DNA of 64,000 bases from Lacticaseibacillus songhuajiangensis (GTDB lineage Bacteria; Bacillota; Bacilli; Lactobacillales; Lactobacillaceae), in NCBI RefSeq assembly GCF_003946025.1, contig NZ_RHNR01000001.1, forward strand, positions 62,001 through 126,000, in the 5' to 3' direction. Positions 56,548-64,000 of this stretch are shown piece by piece (the first letter of the stretch is position 1; each line of letters begins with the position of its first letter). Made by a program: the position numbers and the translations under genes. The notes beneath the pieces were generated by a model. That model made no database searches. It saw only the letters and a program-made list of their open reading frames with translations, and was not told the DNA's origin.

Positions 56548-57471
56548 TTGAAAGACGTTGCTATCGTTATTCCGAGCCATAACGAGGAAGAAAATGTGCC
56601 GCTGATCTACCAGGCACTGACGGACACCTTCGCCAAGCTGCCCAACTACCGGCTGATTGTCTGGTTCATCAACGACGGTTCCACCGACGGTACACTCTGT
56701 GCCATCAAGACTTTGCAAGAACAGGACACGAACGTGCATTACATCAACATGGCCCGCGCTTTCGGGAAGGAAGCCGGCATGTACGCTGGCCTCAGCACCG
56801 CCAAGGCGGATCTCTATGCCGTCATGGATGCTGACCTGCAGGACCCGCCAGCCATGATTCCCGACATGCTCGCCGGCATTGAAGCCGGCTACGACATGGT
56901 CGGCGCCGCCCGCACCGACCGGACGGGTGAACCGCCAATTCGCTCCTTCTTCTCCAACATGTTCTACAAAATCATGAACAAGATCAGCGAGACGCCGATT
57001 GTACCCGGTGCCCGCGACTTTCGCGTCATGACCCAGCAAGTGGTCGACGCCGTGCTGTCGATGTCCGAGCACAACCGCTTCAGCAAGGGCATCTTCGGCT
57101 GGGTGGGCTTTAACACCAAGTACCTGCCTTACACCAACGTTGAACGCAAGCACGGTGAAACCAGTTGGAGCTTCTGGAGCCTGCTACGCTACTCCATCGA
57201 CGGCATCGTGAACTTCTCCGACGTCCCCCTGACCATCGTGTCCGTGCTCGGTATCGTCAGCTTCATCGGCGCGTTCATCGCCTTGGCCTTCATCGTCATC
57301 CGCGCCGCCATTTTCGGCGACCCAACGCCGGGCTGGCCATCCATGGTGTCCATTTTCTTGATGATTGGCGGCCTCCAGTTATTCGCAATCGGGATTGTCG
57401 GCCGTTACATCGGCAAAATTTTTGTGGAAGTTAAGAACCGCCCCATCTTTATTGCTAAAGAGATTAAGTAG
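56548..57471 (+). CDS. GT2 polyprenyl-phosphate glycosyltransferase (CsbB/GtrB/DPM1-like)
   Basis: 307 residues. GT-A domain: VAIVIPSHNEEENVPLIY, FINDGSTDGT, AVMDADLQDPP (DXD-type DAD); then GARDFRVM and the amphipathic HGETSWSFWSL region; two C-terminal helices. It transfers a sugar (often GlcNAc or Glc) to undecaprenyl phosphate. TTG start at 56548; AAAGGAGAATCG lies in the end of gtrA. Together with GtrA and YfhO (48653) it completes the three-component membrane glycosylation set known for lipoteichoic acid. Confidence 0.93.
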   Translation: MKDVAIVIPSHNEEENVPLIYQALTDTFAKLPNYRLIVWFINDGSTDGTLCAIKTLQEQDTNVHYINMARAFGKEAGMYAGLSTAKADLYAVMDADLQDPPAMIPDMLAGIEAGYDMVGAARTDRTGEPPIRSFFSNMFYKIMNKISETPIVPGARDFRVMTQQVVDAVLSMSEHNRFSKGIFGWVGFNTKYLPYTNVERKHGETSWSFWSLLRYSIDGIVNFSDVPLTIVSVLGIVSFIGAFIALAFIVIRAAIFGDPTPGWPSMVSIFLMIGGLQLFAIGIVGRYIGKIFVEVKNRPIFIAKEIK

Positions 57472-57580
57472 TATCAATAATCAGCTCGCCATTAGGTGCA
57501 TTTAAGAATAAAATAGTGATATCAAAGCGCCAGCCCGAGTTTGTGGCTGCCGCCATCGACATCACCAGGTTCGTGATGAA

Positions 57581-57610
57581 GGTAGGCACCGCTGCGGCGC
57601 CTACCTTTTG
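57581..57610 (+). terminator. Terminator after the gtrA-csbB pair
   Basis: GGTAGGCACCGCTGCGGCGCCTACC with TTTTG; 110 bp past the GT2 stop and just before the TetR gene. Confidence 0.8.
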
Positions 57611-57636
57611 TCATTAACCCTTGAGAGGAGGACCGC

Positions 57637-58245
57637 ATGGGAACTGAATATACGCGCAGTCAACAAGCGCTGAGTCGGGAATGCATCCAGGAAGCCCTCT
57701 TCCTGCTGATGGAAGACCAGAGTCTCGACGACATCACCATTAGCGCCATTTCCACCCGCTCGGGGATTTCCCGCATGGGTTTCTACCGTAATTACAAAAC
57801 CAAGACAGACGTCCTCGACGATTACTTCGAGGGCGAGATGCGCAAGGTCATTAGTCGCATTACCGACATCAAACCGTTGACGGCCGAAAATCTGACGCCG
57901 GTTTACTTTAACTACCTCTACGACAACCGTGAGCGTTTCGCCCTCGCACTCAAGCGTGCGGGCGACAACGCCTTCTACAAACCTTTTGTCACCTTAGTTG
58001 GTGAATTCTTCACGGACAACATCCGCCGTTCCTGGTTCACAGGACCGTACGCGGAGTACTGGAAACATTTTGTCACTTCCGGAATCTACGCGGTGACGAC
58101 GGCCTGGATCAAGGAAGGCTTCGTCACCCCGATTCCAACACTCGTTTCGGTCACCAACCACCTCGCGGCCCAGCCGCCACGACCGGTGCCCAACGTCGCC
58201 ATCGACTCCAAAGGCAGCGACGACGATGAAGATGATGTTAGCTAA
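57637..58245 (+). CDS. TetR/AcrR family transcriptional regulator
   Basis: 202 residues. The N-terminal helix-turn-helix IQEALFLLMEDQSLDDITISAISTRSGISRMGFYRNYKTKTDVL is typical; the C-terminal ligand domain is of the TetR_C type found in Firmicutes, with a short acidic tail (DDDEDD). No obvious target: the upstream envelope pair ends with a terminator and the downstream aldo/keto reductase is convergent. GAGAGGAGGACCGC precedes the ATG. Confidence 0.9.
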   Translation: MGTEYTRSQQALSRECIQEALFLLMEDQSLDDITISAISTRSGISRMGFYRNYKTKTDVLDDYFEGEMRKVISRITDIKPLTAENLTPVYFNYLYDNRERFALALKRAGDNAFYKPFVTLVGEFFTDNIRRSWFTGPYAEYWKHFVTSGIYAVTTAWIKEGFVTPIPTLVSVTNHLAAQPPRPVPNVAIDSKGSDDDEDDVS

Positions 58246-58256
58246 AGCAACAGATA

Positions 58257-58368
58257 GTGAGTCACAATGCGTTTAGCTCCTGAGCACTAACGTAAAAAGG
58301 CGGAGATTCCTGATTTTGGGAATCTCCGCCTTTTTGGGTTAGGCGCAGGGAGCTGCATTGTGACTCAC
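58257..58368 (+). repeat. Family-3 hairpin element (copy 3, complete)
   Basis: Outer stem GTGAGTCACAATGC/GCATTGTGACTCAC, second stem AGCTCC/GGGAGCT, conserved GAGCACTAACGTAAA, inner stem AAAAGGCGGAGATTCC/GGAATCTCCGCCTTTT, then GGGTTAGGCGC. The most complete copy and the best view of the architecture. It follows the TetR gene stop by 11 bp. Confidence 0.82.
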
Positions 58369-58375
58369 GTTAATA

Positions 58376-58417
58376 GGCCGGCTTCTCACCGTAACTCAGA
58401 TTGGTCAGAAGCCGGCC
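58376..58417 (-). terminator. Hairpin downstream of the aldo/keto reductase
   Basis: GGCCGGCTTCT and its exact complement AGAAGCCGGCC enclose 20 bases. The T run is weak, so terminator function is uncertain. Confidence 0.45.
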
Positions 58418-58480
58418 GTCGTTAGTGTGAGCGGAAAATACTGGAGCCGCTTCCTATGGCCTGCCTGCTTGCAATCACGT

Positions 58481-59464
58481 TTACCAGAGGTAGTGCACTG
58501 GATTCTTAATCTTCTCGTCGTAGACATCCCGCACAATGCCCATCTGTTCGTGGCTTAATGGCGCGAGGTCAGATGCAACCGTGTTGCGCTCAATCTGCGT
58601 TGGGTTACTTGCTCCCGGAATCACGGCGGAAACGGCGTCGTACATTAGAATGTAGCGCAGCGCTGTGCCCGCGAGGTTGTCGGTGTGCAGACGCTGCTTG
58701 AGTTCATCCGCAGCTGCCACCCCGGTCAGGAAGTCAACGCCGGAGAACGTCTCGCCCTTGTCGAACAACTCACCATGACGATTGTTCGTCCGCTGGTCGG
58801 TGGCCGCAAACTTGGTGTCCGCCGTCATTTTGCCGCTGAGTAAACCGCTGGCCAGTGGCACGCGGGCCAAAATGCCAACCTTGTGTTCCTTAGCCAGTTT
58901 GAAGAAGAGTTCTGCTGGACGCAGACGGAACATGTTGAAGATGATTTCAATCACCGAAACGCCATAGTCCAGTGCCTTGATGGCCTCTTCCACGCGCTCC
59001 ACACTGACGCCGTAATGCTTGATTTTGCCCTCAGTCTTGAGCGCATCGAGCGTCGCAAACATCTCGGGGTTGTAGTAAGTCTGCATTGGCGGGCAGTGCA
59101 GCAACACGATGTCCAAACTATCTGTCCCCATGTTGCGCAGGGAGTCGTCCACGTAGCGGCGCAGTGCGGCCGGCGTGAAGTGTTCCAAGCTCAGCGGCTC
59201 CTCCTTGCGGCCAATCTTGGTGGTATAGTGCACGTCTGGGTGCTTCTTCACAAAAGCGCCGACGGTTTTTTCACTCGCGCCGCCTTGATAGCCATCGGCG
59301 GTGTCAAAGAAGTTCACGCCGTGCTTGTAGGCTTCTTCGAGCGTGGCGTCTGCATCTGCCTGATCAAACGGCGCGCCCCACTTGCCGCCGAGCTGCCAAG
59401 TACCGAGCGACACTTCACTAATGCTGTAACCCGTGTCACCTAATTGCCGATATTTCATAGTCAT
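58481..59464 (-). CDS. Aldo/keto reductase
   Basis: 327 residues, (beta/alpha)8 NADPH-dependent oxidoreductase. The catalytic tetrad is visible: Asp and Tyr in FFDTADGYQGG, Lys in YTTKIGRK, His in VLLHCPP. The C-terminal cofactor region AVIPGASNPTQIERN is standard. It likely reduces an aldehyde or ketone. Divergent from the HxlR regulator at 59590, which is the likely controller. AAAGGACTAA precedes the ATG. Confidence 0.93.
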   Translation of the reverse strand: MTMKYRQLGDTGYSISEVSLGTWQLGGKWGAPFDQADADATLEEAYKHGVNFFDTADGYQGGASEKTVGAFVKKHPDVHYTTKIGRKEEPLSLEHFTPAALRRYVDDSLRNMGTDSLDIVLLHCPPMQTYYNPEMFATLDALKTEGKIKHYGVSVERVEEAIKALDYGVSVIEIIFNMFRLRPAELFFKLAKEHKVGILARVPLASGLLSGKMTADTKFAATDQRTNNRHGELFDKGETFSGVDFLTGVAAADELKQRLHTDNLAGTALRYILMYDAVSAVIPGASNPTQIERNTVASDLAPLSHEQMGIVRDVYDEKIKNPVHYLW

Positions 59465-59589
59465 TTAGTCCTTTCCGCGCAGGCCTGCGCTTGCGCCTTA
59501 CAGGTATCTAATTTATACTTGGCCGCGGATTGTGACAATAACGCACTTATAGGTGCCCTGATTAGCAAAATTATTTTGGAGGATTCATC

Positions 59590-60006
59590 ATGACTGATAT
59601 TATTCGTAAAGACGTGCTGGCGCGACTCGCCGACGGTGACTACAGTTGCGAGAAGGAAATGACGCTTGCCATGTTCTCAGGTAAGTGGAAGCTGCCCATC
59701 ATCTGCCACCTGGACGACGGCACCTACCGTTTCAACGACCTGCGCCGCTTACTGCCGAAGATTACCCACAAGGTGCTGACCAATCAGCTGCGAGAACTCG
59801 AACAAGACCACCTCATCACGCGGACGGTTGAGGAAGGCAAACAGCAGAAGGAGTACTACGCCATTACCCCACTCGGCCACTCACTCATGCCGATTATTAA
59901 CGGCATGTACGAATGGGGCAAAGCGCGCATACACGAGATGCAGGCACAGCCAGAATTCTCCATCAACGAGTCGGTAACGCCGCGCATCCCCCGCACGACA
60001 GACTAA
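59590..60006 (+). CDS. HxlR family transcriptional regulator
   Basis: 138 residues with a winged helix-turn-helix: FSGKWKLPIICHLDDGTYRFNDLRRLLPKITHKVLTNQLRELEQDHLI (quoted as landmarks GKWKLPII and RFNDLRRLLP). A Cys in YSCEKEMTL stands where redox- or aldehyde-sensing relatives (HypR, YodB, QorR) carry the reactive thiol. Divergent from the aldo/keto reductase with 125 bp between; the repeats AGGTATCTAA and AGGTGCCCTGA in this gap are possible sites. TTTTGGAGGATTCATC precedes the ATG. Confidence 0.92.
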   Translation: MTDIIRKDVLARLADGDYSCEKEMTLAMFSGKWKLPIICHLDDGTYRFNDLRRLLPKITHKVLTNQLRELEQDHLITRTVEEGKQQKEYYAITPLGHSLMPIINGMYEWGKARIHEMQAQPEFSINESVTPRIPRTTD

Positions 60007-60016
60007 TGACAGCAGC

Positions 60017-60062
60017 AAAAAGCCCCAAAACTGCGCAGCATGCGCAATCTCGGGGCTTTTTG
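60017..60062. terminator. Bidirectional terminator between hxlR and the giant Ala/Ser protein
   Basis: AAAAAGCCCC...GGGGCTTTTT with an inner GCGCA/TGCGC stem; T runs on both strands. Confidence 0.85.
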
Positions 60063-60111
60063 TGTGTCAGTCAACGCACAACGTTGACCTTTAGTTTAAG
60101 AAATATTCAGC

Positions 60112-63100
60112 TTAGTCCTCGTCGTGCTTACGCTTGCGTGCCAGGCCGAACAGGCTGAGCGCACTAGCGAGTGCCAGACCAATAATCCCAGTCTTAGTCG
60201 CTGTGCTGTCATCCCCAGCACCAGTCTGTGGCAGCGTTTCGGCACTCGACTTGATTGCTGATGAGCTGCCAGCCTGGCCGCTTGTAGCAGCGCCAGTACT
60301 TGGCAGCACGTTACCACTCGTCTGCTTCCCTTGCTGGCCAGTTGTCTGGCTGTTAGCGGTGGAACCAGTGCTTGGCAGGTCGTGTGCCGCATTGTCGCGT
60401 GCTACTTCTGCGGCCGTGAATGCGGCCTGCAGTGCGGCAAGTGCCGCTTGTTCGTCAGCAGTAGATGCGGCATCGTTTGCAGCTTGCGCCTTGATGTCAA
60501 GGTAGTGCTGAATCGCAGCCTTCACACCGCTGTCATTTTGCAGATTCTGACTGTCGATGTTGTCAATCATCTCTGCACCCTGGTTTTCAACCAGCTGACG
60601 AGCGGCTGTAGCTGCAGTGACAGCGTCCTTAACGGCGGCCACCGCACTTTCAATGTCGGCGGTGCTGCTGTTTGGTGCGTTCAATACGGTATCGAGCGCG
60701 GCCTTCGCGTCAGCGACGTTCTGGTCCTTACTGTAAGGCGCAGTCACAACGCTAATTGCGGCGTCATGTGCGGTCTTGGCAGCGGTGATAACACTTTGCA
60801 GTGCCGCCGCAGCATCCTTGATACTCTGCGTGTTGCCAACATTGGCAGCCGCATTGTTCTTGGCTTGTGCGTAAGCTTGCAGAGCGGCTGCAACCGTCGC
60901 ATTTTGCGCGACTGCGCTTGGCATTGCGGCCACAATCTGGTCACCAGCAGCAATGGCGGCATCACGCAACTGCTTCTGCTGCGTCACAACATTTTCCACT
61001 TCCTGAATTTGCGCAATGACTTCTGCCATCGTGCTATCAGGATCAGCGACTAAGGTTGCAAGAGCCGCCTTTGCCTGCTGAACAGCAGTTTCCTGATCGT
61101 AAGGACTTGTTGTCACCGTCACGTTAGTCTTTGCCGTGGCAACGGCTGCGCTAGCAAGACTGAAATTGTCTAGTGCAATCGTGTTTTGAGCAGCCGCAAC
61201 GCTGGCTGCGGAGCTCGCCACACTTGCGGCGCTGCTTGCCAGGCTGGCAGTGCTTGCCGCAACACTAGCTGCGGAGCTAACCGCAGACTGTGCCGTTGTC
61301 AGTGCTGCACTGGCCGCGCTGGCTGCACTAGCCGCGGAACTAGCAGTGCTGTTAGCCGCACTGGCATCAATCGCGATGCTCGTAGCGGTGCTGGCGGCAC
61401 TGCTTGCCGCAACGCTAGCGCTATCGGCAATTGACTGTGCTTCCTCTGCAGCAGCACTGTTACCCGTTTGTGCTGCCACGCTCGCAGCGACACTGGCCGC
61501 GGTGTAAACCGCAGCCGCAACGCTAGCGGCGGCACTGGCAGCATTTTCGAGACTCGTTGCAACACTAGCGGCGCTGGCGGCACTGCTTGCGACACTCGCC
61601 GCGCTGAAGGCAACGCTGGCCGCGGAACTGGCCACGTTCGTTGCACTTGCCACCAGATCGTTGGCAGCATCGGCAGCGCTGGCCGCAGATGTTGCCGCGG
61701 TGCTTGCAGACGAAGCCACACTGGCTGCGGAGCTAGCAGTACTTGCGGCGACACTGGCGGCCGTAGCTGCGCTAGTTGCCGTGCTGAGTGCTGCAGAAAT
61801 TGCTGGGCTGGTGCTGACGGCGTTCAGGCTGCTAATATTTGCCGCGACACTGCTTACGCTCGTCGCGGTACTATTTGCCAGGCTTGCAGAGCTGCCAGCA
61901 GCACTGGTTGATGCCTGGGCGCGAACGCCATCGGCAACAGCTCCGACCACATAGTTCGCAGTCACAGCAGCGGTGGATTGCTGCTTAGCCTCTTCGGCCG
62001 CGGAGCTAGCAACAACTGCCGAGCTACTTGCGATTGAAGAAAGTGAATCAGCAACGCTGGCCGCACTATTGGCATCGGTTTCGGCTACCGAAGCAGCCGC
62101 CGATTGCGTGGCGTAATCGCTTTGGGCCTGTGTGGCGGTGCTGCTTGCCTGACTCGCTTCAGTGGCGTAACTGGACGCTGCACTCGTGGCAGCAGAGGCC
62201 GCAGTACTTGCCGCACTCACTGCGCTAGCGGCGGATTCGGCAACCGCGCTCGTACTTGCAGCCACGCTGTTGGCAGTACTTGCCGCAGTGCTCAGCACCG
62301 CAGCACTATCTACAGCCGTGTTTGCCGCGCTGCTTGCCACGCTGGCAGCAGCACTGAGTTGATCATTTATCTCCTGAGCGGCGCTACTTGCAATTGTTGC
62401 AAGGCTGGCAGCGGCACTACTGTCACCAGCAGCACTCGCGGAACTTGCTGCACTTGCAATGCTGCTTGCGGCGCTACTCATTGAAGTTGCGACGCTCGCC
62501 GCGCTTGATGCAACACTGGCAGCGCTACTTGCCACGTTAGCGAGGCTGGTAGCGGCACTGCTGTCACCCGCGGCACTCGCGGAACTTGCTGCACTTGCAG
62601 CAACACTGGCGAGGGTGCTTGCACTGCTTGCATTGTCAGCCGCAACATCAGCTGCGTAACTGGCAACCGATTCTGGTGTGTCTAGGGCCTGGAATGCTGA
62701 AGATGCAGCGCTGGCGGCACTGGCCATGGATTCGGCAGCAGCGCTGAGACTCCCCGCTACACTCGTCGCGGAGTCGGCTGAATTTTGCGCGACCACCGCC
62801 GCATCACTGGCAACACTAGCAGTACTGCTTGCACCGCTGTAGGCACTGTCAGCGGTACTCTGCTGACTGGCGGCACTACTTACGATGCTTTGGGCGACGG
62901 ATGCAGCAGAAGCTGCGGAGCTGGCCACACTGGCCGCGCTGCTGGCGGTACTCTTGGCGGTGCTTGCAGCACCGGCTGCGGAGCTCGCAACACTGGCCGC
63001 GCTGCTAGCGATGGCATTGGCGCTGTCTGCCCCTGCAGCGGCTGAATCAACCGCTTGACTAGCTACGATAGCAACACTGGCGGCACTACTTGCGGTGCTA

Positions 63101-64000
63101 GCGGCACTACTTGCGGTGCTGGCCGCGCTCGTAGCGGTGCTGAGGGCGACACTCACTGCAGAATCACTACCAGCAAGAGAAGCCAGGCTCGTGATGTCTG
63201 CCACATTCGTGTCCGCATTGCTGCTGGCACTGTCCGCTGCGGACGCCGCCTGGTTAGCTTCACTCGTTGCGAGGTAAGCCTTGGCGTTGTCGTAAGTCGT
63301 CTTCGCAAGGGTCGCAGCACCATTGGCAACGACTGCTTGCTGTTTGGCAACTTCTGCGGCGGAGCTAGCCACAATTGCCGCCGAATCGGCGGTGCTTGTA
63401 GCCGTACTTGCCACACCGGCAGCGGCACTGGCCGCCTGGGCGTAACTACTTGCAGCACTGGTATCACCCGCGCTGGCGGCGCTACTTGCAGCGCTGGCCA
63501 GACTGTTGGCCTGACTAGCGGCCGTGATTGCAGCACTACTTGCGTTCTGCGCGTCATGACTGGCGCTGGCCGCAACGCTGGCGGCAGAACTAGCCGTACT
63601 TGCCGCACTGCTTGCCTTCGCCGTTGCACTGTTGACCGTACTTGCGGCACTTTGCAGGTTGGCATCACTTGGATGTGCACCAGCCATGTCCGTCATCAAC
63701 GTTGCGGTGCTTGCGGCACTACTGCTGGACTGACCAGCGGCACTGGCCGCACTACTTGCAACGGTGTTGGCAATGGCTGCCTTAGCTGCTTCTTCAGCGG
63801 CCTTAGCCACATCAGAGGCAACACTGGCGGTACTGTTGGCCGACTGCGCAACCGCAGCGGCGCTACTTGCAATCGCGTTAGCAGTACTTGCATTATCAGC
63901 AGCGGTACTTGCAACTGCCGCAGCAGCAATACCCGCAGTGGTTGCGGACTTCGCCGTTGCGTATTCATCTGCTGCGGCCGAGGTGTTCCCGGCAGCCGTG
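60112..64000 (-). CDS. Giant Ala/Ser heptad-repeat LPXTG surface protein (N-terminus beyond window)
   Basis: The frame is open from the stop at 60112 to the right edge (about 1,296 codons); the GTG at 63810 is an internal valine, and residues upstream of it (for example VASDVAKAAEE) continue the same repeat, so the start lies outside. About 950 visible residues are Ala/Ser/Val with a seven-residue period (ASSAASV). Next come FIVAR-like helical modules (VVTAPYSKDQNVADAKAALDTVL and relatives). The C-terminus has three sorting-type motifs, LPSTG, LPSTG and LPQTG, then a hydrophobic helix and RKRKHDED. Likely an extended, perhaps O-glycosylated, wall-anchored stalk. Its ligand is unknown. Confidence 0.9.
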   Translation of the reverse strand, partial: TAAGNTSAAADEYATAKSATTAGIAAAAVASTAADNASTANAIASSAAAVAQSANSTASVASDVAKAAEEAAKAAIANTVASSAASAAGQSSSSAASTATLMTDMAGAHPSDANLQSAASTVNSATAKASSAASTASSAASVAASASHDAQNASSAAITAASQANSLASAASSAASAGDTSAASSYAQAASAAAGVASTATSTADSAAIVASSAAEVAKQQAVVANGAATLAKTTYDNAKAYLATSEANQAASAADSASSNADTNVADITSLASLAGSDSAVSVALSTATSAASTASSAASTASSAASVAIVASQAVDSAAAGADSANAIASSAASVASSAAGAASTAKSTASSAASVASSAASAASVAQSIVSSAASQQSTADSAYSGASSTASVASDAAVVAQNSADSATSVAGSLSAAAESMASAASAASSAFQALDTPESVASYAADVAADNASSASTLASVAASAASSASAAGDSSAATSLANVASSAASVASSAASVATSMSSAASSIASAASSASAAGDSSAAASLATIASSAAQEINDQLSAAASVASSAANTAVDSAAVLSTAASTANSVAASTSAVAESAASAVSAASTAASAATSAASSYATEASQASSTATQAQSDYATQSAAASVAETDANSAASVADSLSSIASSSAVVASSAAEEAKQQSTAAVTANYVVGAVADGVRAQASTSAAGSSASLANSTATSVSSVAANISSLNAVSTSPAISAALSTATSAATAASVAASTASSAASVASSASTAATSAASAADAANDLVASATNVASSAASVAFSAASVASSAASAASVATSLENAASAAASVAAAVYTAASVAASVAAQTGNSAAAEEAQSIADSASVAASSAASTATSIAIDASAANSTASSAASAASAASAALTTAQSAVSSAASVAASTASLASSAASVASSAASVAAAQNTIALDNFSLASAAVATAKTNVTVTTSPYDQETAVQQAKAALATLVADPDSTMAEVIAQIQEVENVVTQQKQLRDAAIAAGDQIVAAMPSAVAQNATVAAALQAYAQAKNNAAANVGNTQSIKDAAAALQSVITAAKTAHDAAISVVTAPYSKDQNVADAKAALDTVLNAPNSSTADIESAVAAVKDAVTAATAARQLVENQGAEMIDNIDSQNLQNDSGVKAAIQHYLDIKAQAANDAASTADEQAALAALQAAFTAAEVARDNAAHDLPSTGSTANSQTTGQQGKQTSGNVLPSTGAATSGQAGSSSAIKSSAETLPQTGAGDDSTATKTGIIGLALASALSLFGLARKRKHDED

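Noticed and set aside
60112-64000. Dense short-period DNA repeats suggesting a CRISPR or satellite array
   Set aside because: The ~21-bp period is the codon shadow of an Ala/Ser heptad in one continuous reading frame; there are no constant repeats with unique spacers. Several opposite-strand frames here are by-products of the same composition.

Overview
The window looks like chromosomal DNA from a GC-rich (by eye well above 50% G+C) member of the Lactobacillaceae, most like the Lacticaseibacillus / L. casei side of the family. Reasons: the order cysS-mrnC-rlmB-...-sigH-rpmG-secE-nusG-rplKA...rplJL, pepI, the Gln/Glu-type ABC operon, a tyrS T-box, sortase-anchored proteins and PcsB/P60/GH25 wall hydrolases. 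No phage, plasmid or transposase gene, tRNA, rRNA or CRISPR array was seen. The species assignment is inference.

Layout: 1-7 kb holds a truncated cation/proton antiporter, a TVP38-type membrane protein, prolyl aminopeptidase, a Cof phosphatase, a histidine phosphatase, hflX with a short leader peptide, and a stand-alone EAL protein. 7.5-12 kb holds an amino-acid ABC operon and a two-gene membrane-protein cluster. 12.3-18.2 kb is one giant SpaA/Cna-type adhesin with AT-rich upstream DNA. 18.8-27.5 kb is the ribosomal protein/NusG/SecE/SigH/RlmB/CysS block, interrupted by bioY and a GNAT gene. 28-36 kb holds wall hydrolases with WalR-like boxes, a guanylate-kinase homologue, a MerR/SDR pair, tyrS with its T-box, and mgtC. 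36.3-43 kb holds an orphan YoeB-like toxin, two membrane GGDEF-EAL proteins and a YhgE/Pip protein. 43-48.5 kb holds cutC, tpx facing a thioredoxin, two tandem ndk genes, gpmA, a GNAT and msrA. 48.6-57.5 kb holds envelope genes (YfhO, AI-2E family, GH25, Gtf3-like, GtrA, CsbB-like GT2). 57.6-60 kb holds TetR, an aldo/keto reductase and HxlR. 60.1 kb to the right edge is a huge Ala/Ser-repeat LPQTG protein whose N-terminus lies outside the window.

The most unusual content is non-coding. Three families of compound hairpins sit between genes. Family 1 has five copies of about 125 bp with conserved tips (TAGGCTGCGCC ... GCGCGACTGCG), a conserved loop (ATCCTAAGTGCGGGAT or its complement), and stems whose sequence differs in every copy but still pairs. 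In three copies the first tip supplies the stop codon of the flanking gene. Family 2 has three copies of 220-225 bp plus a miniature derivative: a long variable outer stem, a variable inner hairpin and a conserved multi-stem core. Family 3 has three smaller copies and shares the GCGGTTAGCTCC segment with family 1. They look like mobile or replicated structured elements under selection for shape.

Other connected themes: (i) hflX is preceded by an MRLR leader peptide and an intrinsic terminator, which predicts macrolide-inducible attenuation; (ii) GtrA, CsbB-like GT2 and YfhO together match the three-component lipoteichoic-acid glycosylation pathway; (iii) the P60 and PcsB-like hydrolases share WalR-like boxes 10-11 bp upstream of their -10 elements; (iv) three c-di-GMP proteins share one EAL lineage with graded degeneration.
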